NCBI GenBank assembly: GCA_041392855.1
Contig: JAWKLD010000001.1
Location: 978,001-1,042,000 of the forward strand
Direction: 5' to 3'
DNA: 64,000 nt
DNA from: Flavipsychrobacter sp.
Lineage (GTDB): Bacteria; Bacteroidota; Bacteroidia; Chitinophagales; Chitinophagaceae
Below, one piece after another: positions 1 through 9,221 of the stretch. The translations under genes and the position numbers were made by a program. How positions within the stretch are numbered: position 1 is the first letter of the stretch; each line of letters starts with the position of its first letter. The notes under the pieces were generated by a model. The model was not told where the DNA came from, did no database searches, and saw nothing but the letters and a program-made list of their open reading frames with translations.

Positions 1-1
1 T

Positions 2-361
2 GATGATGAGTTTTTGATGATGACCGTTAGAAGCCATGATCAGTTTAATACAACTATATATGGCCTAGATGATAGATATAGAGGTATTACTAATGAGCGA
101 CGTGTAATATTCATGAATGAAAAGGATATTGCAAAAATAGGTTGTAAAGGTGGTGATGTGGTCGATCTGTATAATTATCATGATGGCGTAGAACGTGTTG
201 CGCATAAATTCATCATTATTCCGTTTAGTATACCAGAAGGAAGCACAGCTACTTATTTTCCCGAAACAAATGTTTTGGTACCAATAAATAGTACCGCTGA
301 CAAGAGCAACACCCCAACTTCAAAGTTTGTGGTATTAAAAATCAGAAAACATGAGGGCTAA
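2..361 (+). CDS. Molybdopterin oxidoreductase, C-terminal fragment (cut by window edge)
   Basis: The reading frame is open from the first bases of the window and ends at 361, so this is the tail of a gene that starts upstream. The ~115 visible residues look like the C-terminal molybdopterin-dinucleotide-binding domain of formate-dehydrogenase-like (YdeP/FdhF-type) oxidoreductases: a TVRSHDQFNTTIYG segment, then YRGI, then a beta-rich stretch with GDVVDL. The internal ATGs near position 17 are probably not starts, because in-frame codons precede them and conserved sequence begins at once. The substrate cannot be told from this part. The next gene starts 35 bp downstream on the same strand. The family call rests on motif recognition only. 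Confidence 0.75.
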   Translation, partial: DDEFLMMTVRSHDQFNTTIYGLDDRYRGITNERRVIFMNEKDIAKIGCKGGDVVDLYNYHDGVERVAHKFIIIPFSIPEGSTATYFPETNVLVPINSTADKSNTPTSKFVVLKIRKHEG

Positions 362-396
362 TATCATATTGGCACTTTAAATCACCAGTAGATATT

Positions 397-1788
397 ATGG
401 ATAGAAAGGACTTTGTTACACTTTCAGCAAAAGCAGCATTGTCTTTAGGAGTTGCGCTAAAAACTTCATTTTACAATGAAGATGATGCGCAACAAGAAAA
501 TTTACTTGATAAAAAAGGTACAGGAAGTGTATTTGAGTTAACCACAGCACCTATTGATACTGTTAGGATAGGTATGATAGGTGTGGGTAATCGCGGAGGG
601 GTACTTCTGCAAATGTTTGAGTATTTACTAAAAGAAAAAAATGCTGCAATAGTAGCCATAGCCGATATTCAAGAAGAAAAGGCCAACGCAGCTCAAGAGA
701 TATTAAACCGTCTTCAAAAGAAACCAGCAAAATTATACTACGGAGGCGAAGAGGAGTGGAAAAAAGTAGCTGAGAGGGACGATATTGACTTATTGGTCAT
801 AGCTACTCCATGGCATTTGCATACCCCAATGTGTATCTATGGCATGGAGCAAGGCAAGCATGTGGCTTGTGAAGTACCTATCGCTACGACTTTGAAAGAC
901 TGTTGGACATTAGTAGAAGTAGCTGAACGTACGCAGAAACACTGTATGATGTTAGAAAATTGTTGTTTCAACGGCGAAGAACTTTGGGTGCTTAATATGA
1001 TTCAAGAAGGTGTTTTTGGAGATATAACACATGCTGAAGGTGCGTACCTGCACGACCTGAGAAAACACCTGATAGACGAAAAGAACTATTACAATCAGTG
1101 GAGAATAAAAGAACATGAGAAGCATAATGGTAATTTATACCCTACTCATGGTTTAGGCCCCATAGCCAGCTACATGGATATAGGAAGAGGTGATAACCTT
1201 GATACTATAGTGTCAATGAGCTCTAGAGAAAAGAATTTGAGTGATACGGCTAAAAGAAAGAATAGTAGTCATGATAAGATCAAGTGCGGAGATCTAAATA
1301 CTTCTTTAATCAAAACTAAAAGAGGTAAGACCATCATGTTGCAATTTGATGTACATACAGGTAGGCCCTACAGTAGATTGAACAATGTAACTGGTACCAT
1401 GGCCGTACATGAAGGTTATCCCTCCCGTTTGTACATAGATGATGGAGAACCCAAATATTACGGACACGAATGGCTTGAAGAAAAAGAATATCGAGAATAT
1501 AGAGTTAAATATGACCACCCACTTTGGGGTACTGCTTTTAAAAACCTAATAGATATTCAAGGCGGGCATGGTGGTATGGACGCAGTAATGATGTATAGAC
1601 TGGTAAAAGCGTTAAACCAAGGGTTGCCTTTAGATATCAATGTTTATGATAGTGTGTTATGGAGCGCTATCGTTCCCTTATCAGAAATGTCTGTAGCGCA
1701 AGGAAGCATGCCTATTAAAATTCCTGACTTTACAGGTGGCTTGTGGGAAAACTATAAACCTTCTCCCCTTTTGAGAAATATCATATAG
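397..1788 (+). CDS. GH109-type NAD-dependent glycosidase (Gfo/Idh/MocA fold), alpha-N-acetylgalactosaminidase-like
   Basis: 463 residues. The N-terminus (about 1-22) is a hydrophobic, Tat-like leader without a clear twin Arg. A Rossmann nucleotide site GVGNRG lies near residue 62. The signature stretch of family GH109 follows: a Glu in MLEN near 187, Y-x-H in GAYLHDLR near 217-219, and YPTH near 248-251, with EGYPSR near 340. These match the residues assigned to the active site and NAD contacts in the Elizabethkingia enzyme (established family knowledge). GH109 enzymes remove terminal alpha-GalNAc by an NAD-dependent oxidation/elimination mechanism. The leader suggests export. Whether the substrate is really GalNAc is inference; other Gfo/Idh/MocA oxidoreductases are less likely given the YPTHG block. 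Confidence 0.85.
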   Translation: MDRKDFVTLSAKAALSLGVALKTSFYNEDDAQQENLLDKKGTGSVFELTTAPIDTVRIGMIGVGNRGGVLLQMFEYLLKEKNAAIVAIADIQEEKANAAQEILNRLQKKPAKLYYGGEEEWKKVAERDDIDLLVIATPWHLHTPMCIYGMEQGKHVACEVPIATTLKDCWTLVEVAERTQKHCMMLENCCFNGEELWVLNMIQEGVFGDITHAEGAYLHDLRKHLIDEKNYYNQWRIKEHEKHNGNLYPTHGLGPIASYMDIGRGDNLDTIVSMSSREKNLSDTAKRKNSSHDKIKCGDLNTSLIKTKRGKTIMLQFDVHTGRPYSRLNNVTGTMAVHEGYPSRLYIDDGEPKYYGHEWLEEKEYREYRVKYDHPLWGTAFKNLIDIQGGHGGMDAVMMYRLVKALNQGLPLDINVYDSVLWSAIVPLSEMSVAQGSMPIKIPDFTGGLWENYKPSPLLRNII

Positions 1789-1812
1789 CGCCTTATAGCT
1801 ACAATGATAACG

Positions 1813-2508
1813 TTACCAGTTATTCAAATTCAGCATTGCCCCTTCTATTAGATATGGTGCAATATCATTTTTGGGTATTTCTATAATGTTGTTTGGTTGT
1901 AGTGCCTGCACTACATGAGGAAAATCGAATGGAATTACAAACACAAACCCCTCCTCTGTAATGTAGAAATCCTCAATTCTGTGAGGGAAGTTGAAGTTTC
2001 TATACTGTTCAATTTGGTTATTATAACTGTAAAGCTCTTCCTTGTCTGATAGCTCTTTTCTACCCTCTGCTATGATAGTTTCTACTCGCCTTGTATACTT
2101 GCTAATAATTGGTGCTGCCATTCCCTCATTTACAATGTCATATATATCAAGCTGCTCACCAGTATTCTTATCAAATGTAAAATAGTAGAAAGCAGTTGAC
2201 GGGTATGCACCCGTATAATCAAATGTGACTACGACACTCAATAAACAGTTGTTATTATACGTTGTATCTACATTGTAATAATGGTAGCCATTTACAGGTC
2301 TATCTTCATTTGGTGTTGTCCTCCACTCTTCTGCTTCCTCAGCAGTCATGTCAAAAAGAGTTTCTATAGAATATACACTCTGTATCTTTTTATTAGCTTT
2401 TGCATTACTACAATCATCCGAATTAGTATTTTGATGAATGCTAGTTATTGATCCATTGCAACTTGAAATGGCTATACTAATAGCCAGTAATACAACTATT
2501 CTATACAT
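1813..2508 (-). CDS. Lipoprotein with DUF3298/RsiV-like C-terminal region
   Basis: 231 residues with a lipoprotein signal (LAISIAISSC, Cys near 17). The C-terminal part runs ITEEGFVFVIPFDFPHVVQ and then IPKNDIAPYL, which resembles the end of DUF3298/RsiV-like domains, where a 'ytdeGlvfyf.pYeiapya' block is followed by a 'i.y.dl..yl' strand. The front half is low in recognisable motifs. It is probably anchored in a membrane facing the periplasm. It is convergent with the glycosidase gene, with stop codons 24 bp apart. The DUF3298 link is by eye and moderate; the function is unknown. Confidence 0.6.
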   Translation of the reverse strand: MYRIVVLLAISIAISSCNGSITSIHQNTNSDDCSNAKANKKIQSVYSIETLFDMTAEEAEEWRTTPNEDRPVNGYHYYNVDTTYNNNCLLSVVVTFDYTGAYPSTAFYYFTFDKNTGEQLDIYDIVNEGMAAPIISKYTRRVETIIAEGRKELSDKEELYSYNNQIEQYRNFNFPHRIEDFYITEEGFVFVIPFDFPHVVQALQPNNIIEIPKNDIAPYLIEGAMLNLNNW

Positions 2509-2579
2509 AAGCCATAAATATAGCTATTTCAAAGCTTGAAAAACCTTAAAGCTGTAAACAACCTTAGTATATTTACGCA

Positions 2580-3722
2580 GTGAGTAATAAAAGTTCGGAT
2601 ATACTTATTGTAGGTGCTGGGCCTGCAGGTTGTACAGCTGCGTTGGCATTAAAAGATGCTGGTTTGAAAGTGGTATTGATAGATAAATCTAGCTTTCCAA
2701 GAGACAAAGTATGTGGGGATGCTATACCAGCTCGAGCTATCCAAACACTAAAAGCTATTGATTCAAAATTTGCAGACGTATTTAAGGTCTACGATAAGGC
2801 GCAGCTTATTAAACATACAGATGTTGTTTATAACCAAAAGCAGCTAAAACTACATTGGAAGCTTGATGCATATACCTGCCCAAGGTTATATTTTGACAAT
2901 CAGTTGTTAGGATTAGTAAAGAAGCATACTGATACAGAAATTCTTGAGGGCATTACTTTAAAGACAATTTCTAAGACAGAAGATGGCTATGCCTTAAAAG
3001 ATAAGGACGGGATTACATACAATGCTAAAATCGTAATAGGTGCGGATGGCGCACAAGGTATCTGTGCCAAGCAATTGGCTAACTATACTGTAGATAGAGA
3101 CCATTACTTAGGCGCAGTAAGGGCCTACTTTGATAATGTAGCCAATACTAAAGAAGATACTATTGAGATAATTATGGATAGGCGTTTCCTACCTGGTTAT
3201 TTTTGGATATTCCCTGTATCTCCTACTCGTTCCAACGTAGGTTTTGGTATGCTAAGTGCCGATATAGCAAAGCGAAAAATGGATTTAAAAAAGGGGCTTT
3301 ACGATGTAATAGAAAAAATACCAGAGCTAAAAAGTCGCTTTGTCCAAGCAAAACAAATTGGCAAACTCGAAGGACATGGTTTACCTATTGGATCAAGAAA
3401 AATACAGATGTCTGGTGAAGGATTTATGCTATGTGGTGATGCGGCTTCACTTGTTGACCCTATAACAGGAGAAGGGATTGGCAATGCCATGTTGAGTGCA
3501 AGACTGGCAGCATTACAAGCTATACAATGTATAAAAACAGATAGTTTTTCGGCACAGGTTATGCAGCAATATGATACTGCCGTTTGGGGAGCACTTGGGG
3601 ATGAACTGAAACTACGCACCAAAACACAAAGTATAATGAGCAAAATGCCGTTTTTGCTAGATTGGGGTTTCAAACTTACAGGATGGGAACCCGTAAGGCG
3701 CTTTGTTCAGAGTAAATGTTAG
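2580..3722 (+). CDS. Geranylgeranyl reductase family FAD-dependent oxidoreductase
   Basis: 380 residues. It has an N-terminal FAD-binding GAGPAGCTAA motif (residues ~11-20), the KVCGDAIP block near 43-50, a GADGAQG motif near 155, and the second FAD motif CGDAASLVDPITGEGIG near 280. This layout is typical of the geranylgeranyl reductase/digeranylgeranylglycerophospholipid reductase family of flavoproteins, which reduce isoprenoid double bonds or act as hydroxylase-like monooxygenases. The start is a GTG, giving MSNKSSDILIVGAGPAG; no ATG in a sensible place precedes the FAD motif. In Bacteroidota these genes often serve quinone or lipid side-chain saturation, which is inference here. The neighbours do not fix the substrate. 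Confidence 0.85.
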   Translation: MSNKSSDILIVGAGPAGCTAALALKDAGLKVVLIDKSSFPRDKVCGDAIPARAIQTLKAIDSKFADVFKVYDKAQLIKHTDVVYNQKQLKLHWKLDAYTCPRLYFDNQLLGLVKKHTDTEILEGITLKTISKTEDGYALKDKDGITYNAKIVIGADGAQGICAKQLANYTVDRDHYLGAVRAYFDNVANTKEDTIEIIMDRRFLPGYFWIFPVSPTRSNVGFGMLSADIAKRKMDLKKGLYDVIEKIPELKSRFVQAKQIGKLEGHGLPIGSRKIQMSGEGFMLCGDAASLVDPITGEGIGNAMLSARLAALQAIQCIKTDSFSAQVMQQYDTAVWGALGDELKLRTKTQSIMSKMPFLLDWGFKLTGWEPVRRFVQSKC

Positions 3723-3736
3723 TTTTTACAGCATCA

Positions 3737-3744
3737 TAGATTTG
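3737..3744 (+). promoter_or_regulatory. Candidate -7 promoter box TAGATTTG
   Basis: The sequence matches the Bacteroidota -7 consensus TAnnTTTG and lies about 50 bp before the start at 3794. The following 40 bp also carry several copies of TGTTAC/GTAAC (3745-3776), which could form a short hairpin or a regulator site. No good TTG box is seen at the right distance, so support is partial. Confidence 0.35.
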
Positions 3745-3793
3745 TAACAAATGTTACTGTATTAGTATTTGTTACGATTTACCTTTTGATGTT

Positions 3794-5392
3794 ATGAAAA
3801 AACTTCTTTTATTTTCTGTATTGGCTTTATTAAGTCAAAGCGTATTTGCACAAGACTCTTTAAAGTATCAGGTCCATCTTACACCCGTAAAAATAAATGG
3901 ATTGCCTGGTTTGCATTCTTATGCATATGCTCAGCATAATGGTAAATGGTTAATTATAGGAGGGCGTAGAGATGGCTTGCATCCTAGGCAGCCTTTTAGA
4001 AGCTTCCCTGAAACACAAAACAATAAGGATATATATGTAGTTGATGTTGCTCAAAAAAAAATGTGGTCGGCAAGTGTAAGTTCTTTACCTACAGCTATAG
4101 AGGAGCAATTACAATCTACTAATATGAACTTTCATCAATTGGAGGATACCCTTTATATTATTGGTGGATATGGATATTCTACCACAGCAACTGATCATAT
4201 CACATACCCTAACCTGACAACGATTAACGTTTCAGGTCTTATTAATGCCGTTATTAATAGCCAGCCTATAAGTTCATACATAAAACAAGTGAGTAATAAC
4301 TCTTTTGCAGTTACCGGTGGGCATTTGTCTTATTTAGCGGATACGTTTTACTTAGTAGGTGGTCATCGTTTTGATGGTAGGTATAACCCTATGGGGAATA
4401 ATACATATACCCAAACCTATACCAACCAGATAAGAAAGTTTACAATTAATAATGCTACTACACAACCAAGTTTTGTTGAGCACACCCCTATTACAGATGC
4501 TGTGCATTTAAGAAGAAGGGACTACAATCTATTACCTCAGGTTTTTCCTGACAGATCAGAAGGTTTTATGATCTCTTCGGGCGTTTTTCAACAAAATGTT
4601 GACTTGCCATTTTTATACCCGGTTGATATTACAGCCAAGGGGCACTCGCCGCAAACAACATTCAACCAATATTTAAGCAACTACCATTGTGCTACAACAT
4701 CGCTGTATGATAGTGTTAACAATGTAATGCATATGTTGTTTTTTGGAGGTATTAGCCAATACTATTATGAAAATGGCTCTTTAGTAAAAGATGATAATGT
4801 TCCTTTTGTCAATACCATCAGTAGTTTATCTAGAGGTGCCAATGGTGTTATGAAAGAATATGAGCTACCTAACAGAATGCCGAATCTAATAGGTGCCAGT
4901 GCTGAATTTTTGCTCAATGAAGATATTCCACATACAAAATCTGATATTATTAAGTTGCACACTTTTAATAAAGACACAATACTTATAGGGCACATATTAG
5001 GTGGTATTTCTAGTACATCAAGAAACCCTTTTGTTGCAAACCAAACAGAAAAAACGGTTGCTGATGAAAATATTTATGAAGTAAGATTAATAAAAGGTAA
5101 TGCGACTAATATTAAGCCTATAAAAGGAAGTCATGAATACAAGGTAGATGTATACCCTAACCCTGCTGACAATTATATAAACATAACTCTTTCACAAGAG
5201 CAGTTCACGTCAGCATATTACTACCTTACTAATATGGGAGGGCAACTATTACAGCATGGGGAATTAACGAATAGGCAAGGCAACAGTAGGTTCAGAGTCT
5301 CATTTGAAAACAAAATTGAGGCACAACAAATACATTTAACAGTTGTAATTGATGACAAATACTTTATTTCTAAGCCAGTATTTATCAAATAA
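3794..5392 (+). CDS. Secreted kelch-like beta-propeller protein with T9SS type A sorting domain
   Basis: 532 residues. It has a signal peptide (about 1-20, ending FAQ) and a C-terminal T9SS type A sorting domain beginning near VDVYPNPADNYINI (residue ~452). The middle has repeated blocks of the kind GKWLIIGGRRDG, TLYIIGGYGY, TFYLVGGHRFDG and MHMLFFGGISQYY, spaced about 50-80 residues apart. This IIGG / LVGG / FFGG pattern is typical of kelch propeller blades. The product is predicted to be exported through the outer membrane by the type IX system and kept on the surface or released. Ligand or function is unknown. Similar kelch proteins are common in Chitinophagales genomes. Confidence 0.8.
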   Translation: MKKLLLFSVLALLSQSVFAQDSLKYQVHLTPVKINGLPGLHSYAYAQHNGKWLIIGGRRDGLHPRQPFRSFPETQNNKDIYVVDVAQKKMWSASVSSLPTAIEEQLQSTNMNFHQLEDTLYIIGGYGYSTTATDHITYPNLTTINVSGLINAVINSQPISSYIKQVSNNSFAVTGGHLSYLADTFYLVGGHRFDGRYNPMGNNTYTQTYTNQIRKFTINNATTQPSFVEHTPITDAVHLRRRDYNLLPQVFPDRSEGFMISSGVFQQNVDLPFLYPVDITAKGHSPQTTFNQYLSNYHCATTSLYDSVNNVMHMLFFGGISQYYYENGSLVKDDNVPFVNTISSLSRGANGVMKEYELPNRMPNLIGASAEFLLNEDIPHTKSDIIKLHTFNKDTILIGHILGGISSTSRNPFVANQTEKTVADENIYEVRLIKGNATNIKPIKGSHEYKVDVYPNPADNYINITLSQEQFTSAYYYLTNMGGQLLQHGELTNRQGNSRFRVSFENKIEAQQIHLTVVIDDKYFISKPVFIK

Positions 5393-5482
5393 AGAACATT
5401 AAAAAAACATGGATGTGTTTATCATTGTTATGTATTGATTATCAAATAAGTAAGATGCTTGTCAATTAACTACGTCCATTTA

Positions 5483-5513
5483 TTGCTAGGCAGTGATTAT
5501 TAGGTTATATTTG
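5483..5513 (+). promoter_or_regulatory. Promoter with both Bacteroidota boxes for the acyltransferase-desaturase operon
   Basis: A TTG (5483-5485) is followed after 20 bp by TATATTTG (5506-5513). This matches the known Bacteroidota sigma-A layout TTG-N19-21-TAnnTTTG. The GTG start of the acyltransferase is at 5544, which would leave a 5' leader of about 25 bases. This is one of the best two-box matches in the window. Confidence 0.6.
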
Positions 5514-5543
5514 TAGATTAGTTGATTTGTAAAACAGATTTAG

Positions 5544-6425
5544 GTGCAGGCGATTCTTTTTTACCTCTTGTTACCATTGATCTATTTGATATCAATACTA
5601 CCTTTCAGGGTATTATATATCATATCAGATTTTCTTTATTTGGTAATCTACAGAATCTTTGGGTATAGGAAGAAGGTGGTTTTACAGAACCTCACCAATT
5701 CTTTCCCCGAAAAATCTGAAGAGGAAATAAAGATCCTTGCCAAAAAGTTTTACAAGCACCTATTCGATGTTTTTTTAGAGACCTTTAAGACCCTTTCCAT
5801 CAGCAAAGAAGAAATGCTAAAGCGTTGTGTGTTTACACCGCAAGCTTATAAAGTATTTGATGACATTGCTGCTAAGGATAAAAGTATAGTACTTGTATTA
5901 GGGCATATGGGCAACTGGGAATGGGCAGGAAATACTTTTAGTATGTCTTGCAAGCACCAGCTTTATGTGATATACAAGAGAATTGAGAATAAACGTTTTG
6001 ATGATCTTGTATATAAAATACGTACACGTTTTGGTACTAAGCTAATAGAAACAAAGAATACGTTTCGAGAAATGGTGAAAAACCGAAATGAGCTTAATGC
6101 TACTGCTTTTATTGCTGACCAAACCGCTACACCCGAGAACGCTCATTGGATGACCTTTTTAAATCAGGACACACCTGTTTTTAAAGGTACTGAAGTGATT
6201 GCCAAGAAGCTAAATTATGTAGTAGTATACGGCACTGTTAAGAAGGTAAAAAGAGGCTACTACGAAATATATGCTGAAAAGATGTTTGACAACCCAAGGG
6301 ATACTGCTGAGGGAGAAATATCTGAGGCGCATACAAAGAAGTTGGAAAAAGATATAATTGCCCAACCCGAAATATGGCTTTGGTCACATAGGCGTTGGAA
6401 ACATAAAAGAACTAAACAAGATTAA
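5544..6425 (+). CDS. Lysophospholipid/lipid A acyltransferase (LpxL/HtrB family)
   Basis: 293 residues. An N-terminal hydrophobic stretch (about 1-37) anchors the protein in the inner membrane. The family catalytic motif H-x4-D/E is seen as HMGNWE (His ~121, Glu ~126). The later RVxxxxxADQ-type block is present as AFIADQTATPENA near 192. These enzymes add secondary acyl chains to lipid A or related lipids. The start is GTG (MQAILFYLL...); the length fits the family (about 290-310). The stop overlaps the ATG of the following desaturase by one base, so the two are co-transcribed and probably act on the same membrane lipids. Confidence 0.85.
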   Translation: MQAILFYLLLPLIYLISILPFRVLYIISDFLYLVIYRIFGYRKKVVLQNLTNSFPEKSEEEIKILAKKFYKHLFDVFLETFKTLSISKEEMLKRCVFTPQAYKVFDDIAAKDKSIVLVLGHMGNWEWAGNTFSMSCKHQLYVIYKRIENKRFDDLVYKIRTRFGTKLIETKNTFREMVKNRNELNATAFIADQTATPENAHWMTFLNQDTPVFKGTEVIAKKLNYVVVYGTVKKVKRGYYEIYAEKMFDNPRDTAEGEISEAHTKKLEKDIIAQPEIWLWSHRRWKHKRTKQD

Positions 6426-7405
6426 TGCTCGAAGGGAAACAACTCATATTAGCTACCAAGCAATTTGCACAAGAGAATCGCACCACAAGTTGGGTACACT
6501 TGTTATCTACCCTTCTTCTGTTGGTTGGTACTCTATTGAGCACATTCTTTGTTCCTAATTGGTACTTCAAACTACCTATAAGTATACTTGGGGGGTTGCT
6601 CATGATACGTATGTTTATTATTTATCATGACCACCAACATCATGCTATATTAAATAAGTCGGCCATTGCTAATGCTATTATGATCGTTTTTGGTGTATAT
6701 ATATTAGCACCTAGCAGTATATGGAAACGTTCTCACGATTATCATCACAGCCACAATTCAAAACTATTTAGTGCCAGTATAGGCTCCTACCCTATTGCTT
6801 CCAAAGCAAAGTTTGCTGCTATGAGCAAAAAGGAGCAAAAAATATACTTAGCTGTTCGTCATCCACTTACCATACTGTTTGGATATTTTTCCATGTTCAT
6901 ATTTGGCATGTGTATCAACTCTTTCATGAGTGCACCACGCAAGCATTATGATTCATTGATCTCTTTAATACTTCACTTTTCTATAAGTGCCTTACTAATT
7001 ATCTTTCTAGGCTGGCAAGCGTGGTTTTTTGCCGTTGGCATACCTCATTTTATTGCTAGTTGTATGGGGGCTTATCTATTTTACGCTCAGCACAACTTCC
7101 CTACTACCACGTTTGCAGAGAATAAGGATTGGAAATATGAAAAGGCTGCGCTAGAATCGTCAAGTTATATGGTGATGTCTCCATTGATGAACTGGTTCAC
7201 AGGTAATATCGGCTATCATCATATACACCACCTTAATGCTCGTATTCCATTCTACCGTTTACCAGAAGCCTACAAAGCTATACCTGAATTGCAGAACGCC
7301 AAAACAACCTCTTTGAAAATAAAGGATGTTATAGCTTGTTTTCGACTAAAGGTTTGGGATCCTGAACGTGACAAAATGGTCTCTCTTAAGGAAGCTTTTA
7401 GCTAA
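6425..7405 (+). CDS. Membrane fatty acid desaturase
   Basis: 326 residues with several membrane segments and the three His boxes of the membrane desaturase family: HDHQHH (about 68-73), HDYHHSHN (about 104-111) and HHIHH (about 239-243). These bind the di-iron centre. The enzyme would put a double bond into an acyl chain, with electrons from ferredoxin or cytochrome. Its ATG overlaps the stop of the acyltransferase gene by one base (taATG), so translation is likely coupled. A link to lipid A or membrane-lipid remodelling is inferred from this coupling. Regiospecificity cannot be read from sequence. Confidence 0.85.
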   Translation: MLEGKQLILATKQFAQENRTTSWVHLLSTLLLLVGTLLSTFFVPNWYFKLPISILGGLLMIRMFIIYHDHQHHAILNKSAIANAIMIVFGVYILAPSSIWKRSHDYHHSHNSKLFSASIGSYPIASKAKFAAMSKKEQKIYLAVRHPLTILFGYFSMFIFGMCINSFMSAPRKHYDSLISLILHFSISALLIIFLGWQAWFFAVGIPHFIASCMGAYLFYAQHNFPTTTFAENKDWKYEKAALESSSYMVMSPLMNWFTGNIGYHHIHHLNARIPFYRLPEAYKAIPELQNAKTTSLKIKDVIACFRLKVWDPERDKMVSLKEAFS

Positions 7406-7501
7406 TTGTAAAAATATTTTCTTTTCCTGTCCAGTTTCTTAATTAGTGTTCGTCTTCTATATACAAACATTGATTAACTAAACAATTAAAAGACAAAAAC
7501 T

Positions 7502-7849
7502 ATGAAAGAGTATTTATTGATCTTTAGAGGTGGAGACGGACGTGAGGCTAGATTGGACCCTGAAAAATGGGCTCAGCACATGGAGCTTTGGAAAAAATGG
7601 ATGGGTGGACTTGCAGAAGCTGGTAAGTTTATTGGCGGTCAACCTCTGGTTGGTGATGGTAGAACCATGCATACTGTAGATAATATTACAGATGCCCCTT
7701 TTGCAGAAGGTAAAGAAGTGGTGAATGGTTACCTTATAATAAAAGGTAAAGATTATGACGAGGCTGTTGAGCTATCAAAAGGATGCCCAATATTTGAACA
7801 TAATGGCATTGTAGAGGTAAGAGAAATCGCGAGCATGAACAATATGTAA
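7502..7849 (+). CDS. YCII-related (DGPF) domain protein
   Basis: 115 residues forming one YCII/DGPF-type domain: MKEYLLIFRGG at the start, a WAQHMELWKKWMGGLAEAGKF helix, then GGQPL, and a C-terminal GxxxVREI strand. YCII-family proteins are small ferredoxin-like folds, some with hydrolase-like activity. Genes of this type are very often next to ECF sigma factors of the ECF42 group (established knowledge), and that is the case here. A terminator separates the two genes, so the link is one of gene neighbourhood rather than a simple operon. Its biochemical role is not established. Confidence 0.85.
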   Translation: MKEYLLIFRGGDGREARLDPEKWAQHMELWKKWMGGLAEAGKFIGGQPLVGDGRTMHTVDNITDAPFAEGKEVVNGYLIIKGKDYDEAVELSKGCPIFEHNGIVEVREIASMNNM

Positions 7850-7869
7850 TAAACACATTATTATTATTT

Positions 7870-7894
7870 CAGCCTGCTATATGCAGGCTGTTTT
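7870..7894 (+). terminator. Intrinsic terminator after the YCII gene
   Basis: The stem CAGCCTGC / GCAGGCTG (8-9 bp) with a TATAT loop is followed by TTTTGTTT. It sits 20 bp after the YCII stop. The ATG at 7881 falls inside this hairpin, which argues that the sigma factor starts later, at 7920. Confidence 0.8.
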
Positions 7895-7919
7895 GTTTAA
7901 TATCACTAGCTTCAAGTCC

Positions 7920-9188
7920 ATGTCTATTACTTCGGTACATTATATTATTGAAGAGCTTACTAAAAAAGAGTCTGGTAAAATAATAGCAGTTCTTACACGC
8001 GTATTTGGACCACATAATTTTGAATTGGCCGAAGATGTTTTTCAAGATGTATTGATCAAAGCTTTGGAAAGCTGGCAAGAGAAAGGTGTACCCGATAACC
8101 CTACAGCTTGGCTATATCGTGCCGCTAAGAATAGAGCAATAGACATGTTGCGGAAATATAGGCATGAATACACCTATGGTGATGATCATAATCCCCTACT
8201 CGATTCTGAATATACTGCCAATACTGTTTTAGAAGACTATTTCAAAGAGCATGAAATAAAAGATGATCAGCTAAGAATGATTTTTGCCTGCTGCCATCCA
8301 GATATTGCAAAAGAAGCTCAAACCGCTATGGTATTAAAGACGATAAGCGGATTTTCGATACCACAAATAGCCAAAGCCTTTATAACTTCCAAAGACACTA
8401 TTGAGAAAAGACTTTACAGGGCAAGAAAAGCTTTTAGAGATGGGAAGGTTGCTTTTACAATACCCACAGGTGATGAGTTGATTGCTCGGCTGGAGAACGT
8501 ACTTAAAACGATCTATCTTATTTTTAACGAGTCTTACAGTTCTTCCTATGATGATGAATTGATCAAGGAAAGTTTGGCTTTAGATACCATAAGGTTGTGC
8601 ACGCTAATAGTAGAACATCCTTCTACATGTAGACCAGAGGCACGAGCATTGTTAGCACTTTGCTATTTTCATACCGCACGCATGCCCGGACGGATAAGTG
8701 CTAGTGGAGACCTGCTATTGATGAGTGAGCAAAACCGTTCACTTTGGAATAAGGACTTTATTGATGCAGGAATACATCAGCTAACATTAGCCGCTGAAGG
8801 TAGTAATATAAGCAGATACCATGTAGAAGCTGCAATAGCATACGAACACTGTAAAGCGGAAACTTACGATGCTACTGATTGGCGGATGATCTTAGAATAT
8901 TACAATATCCTTCAACAAATTGAACCATCACCTATAATACTGCTTAATAGAGCTGTGGTGCTTAAAGAACTAGAAGGCGCAGCAAAAGCTATAGAAGTCA
9001 TAAAGAGCATACCTGGTATTAATTACTTAGATAAATACTATTTGCTACACGCCATATTGGGCAAGTTGTATTCAGAAATAGGCAGCAAGATTGACGCCAT
9101 CAAGCACTTTGAAAAGGCATTGTCTCTTGTGGTGTCTACAGCTGAAAGAAAACTGATCAATAAAGAACTAAAGGAATTGACAAGTTAG
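7920..9188 (+). CDS. ECF sigma factor with C-terminal TPR-like extension (ECF42-type)
   Basis: About 422 residues from the ATG at 7920 (MSITSVHYI). An upstream in-frame ATG at 7881 lies in a terminator hairpin and is less likely. The N-terminal ~170 residues carry sigma regions 2 (ELAEDVFQDVLIKAL, NPTAWLYRAAKNRAID) and 4 (SGFSIPQIAKAF, DTIEKRLYRARKAFR). The remaining ~240 residues are the helical DUF6596/TPR-like extension that marks group ECF42. It includes TYDATDWRMILEYYNIL and a last TPR-like repeat. ECF42 sigmas lack a classical anti-sigma factor, and the C-terminal extension is required for activity (established knowledge). Probable targets include the upstream YCII gene, by analogy only. 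Confidence 0.88.
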   Translation: MSITSVHYIIEELTKKESGKIIAVLTRVFGPHNFELAEDVFQDVLIKALESWQEKGVPDNPTAWLYRAAKNRAIDMLRKYRHEYTYGDDHNPLLDSEYTANTVLEDYFKEHEIKDDQLRMIFACCHPDIAKEAQTAMVLKTISGFSIPQIAKAFITSKDTIEKRLYRARKAFRDGKVAFTIPTGDELIARLENVLKTIYLIFNESYSSSYDDELIKESLALDTIRLCTLIVEHPSTCRPEARALLALCYFHTARMPGRISASGDLLLMSEQNRSLWNKDFIDAGIHQLTLAAEGSNISRYHVEAAIAYEHCKAETYDATDWRMILEYYNILQQIEPSPIILLNRAVVLKELEGAAKAIEVIKSIPGINYLDKYYLLHAILGKLYSEIGSKIDAIKHFEKALSLVVSTAERKLINKELKELTS

Positions 9189-9221
9189 ACATTTGTGCAA
9201 CTTTTTCTTTACCTTTATTCT

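Noticed and set aside
14..361. A separate small gene starting with the ATGs near 17
   Set aside because: The frame is open upstream to the window edge and conserved oxidoreductase sequence begins at once, so it is a gene tail.
7881..7920. Earlier ATG at 7881 as the sigma factor start
   Set aside because: It lies in the hairpin of the terminator after the YCII gene; the ATG at 7920 is better placed.
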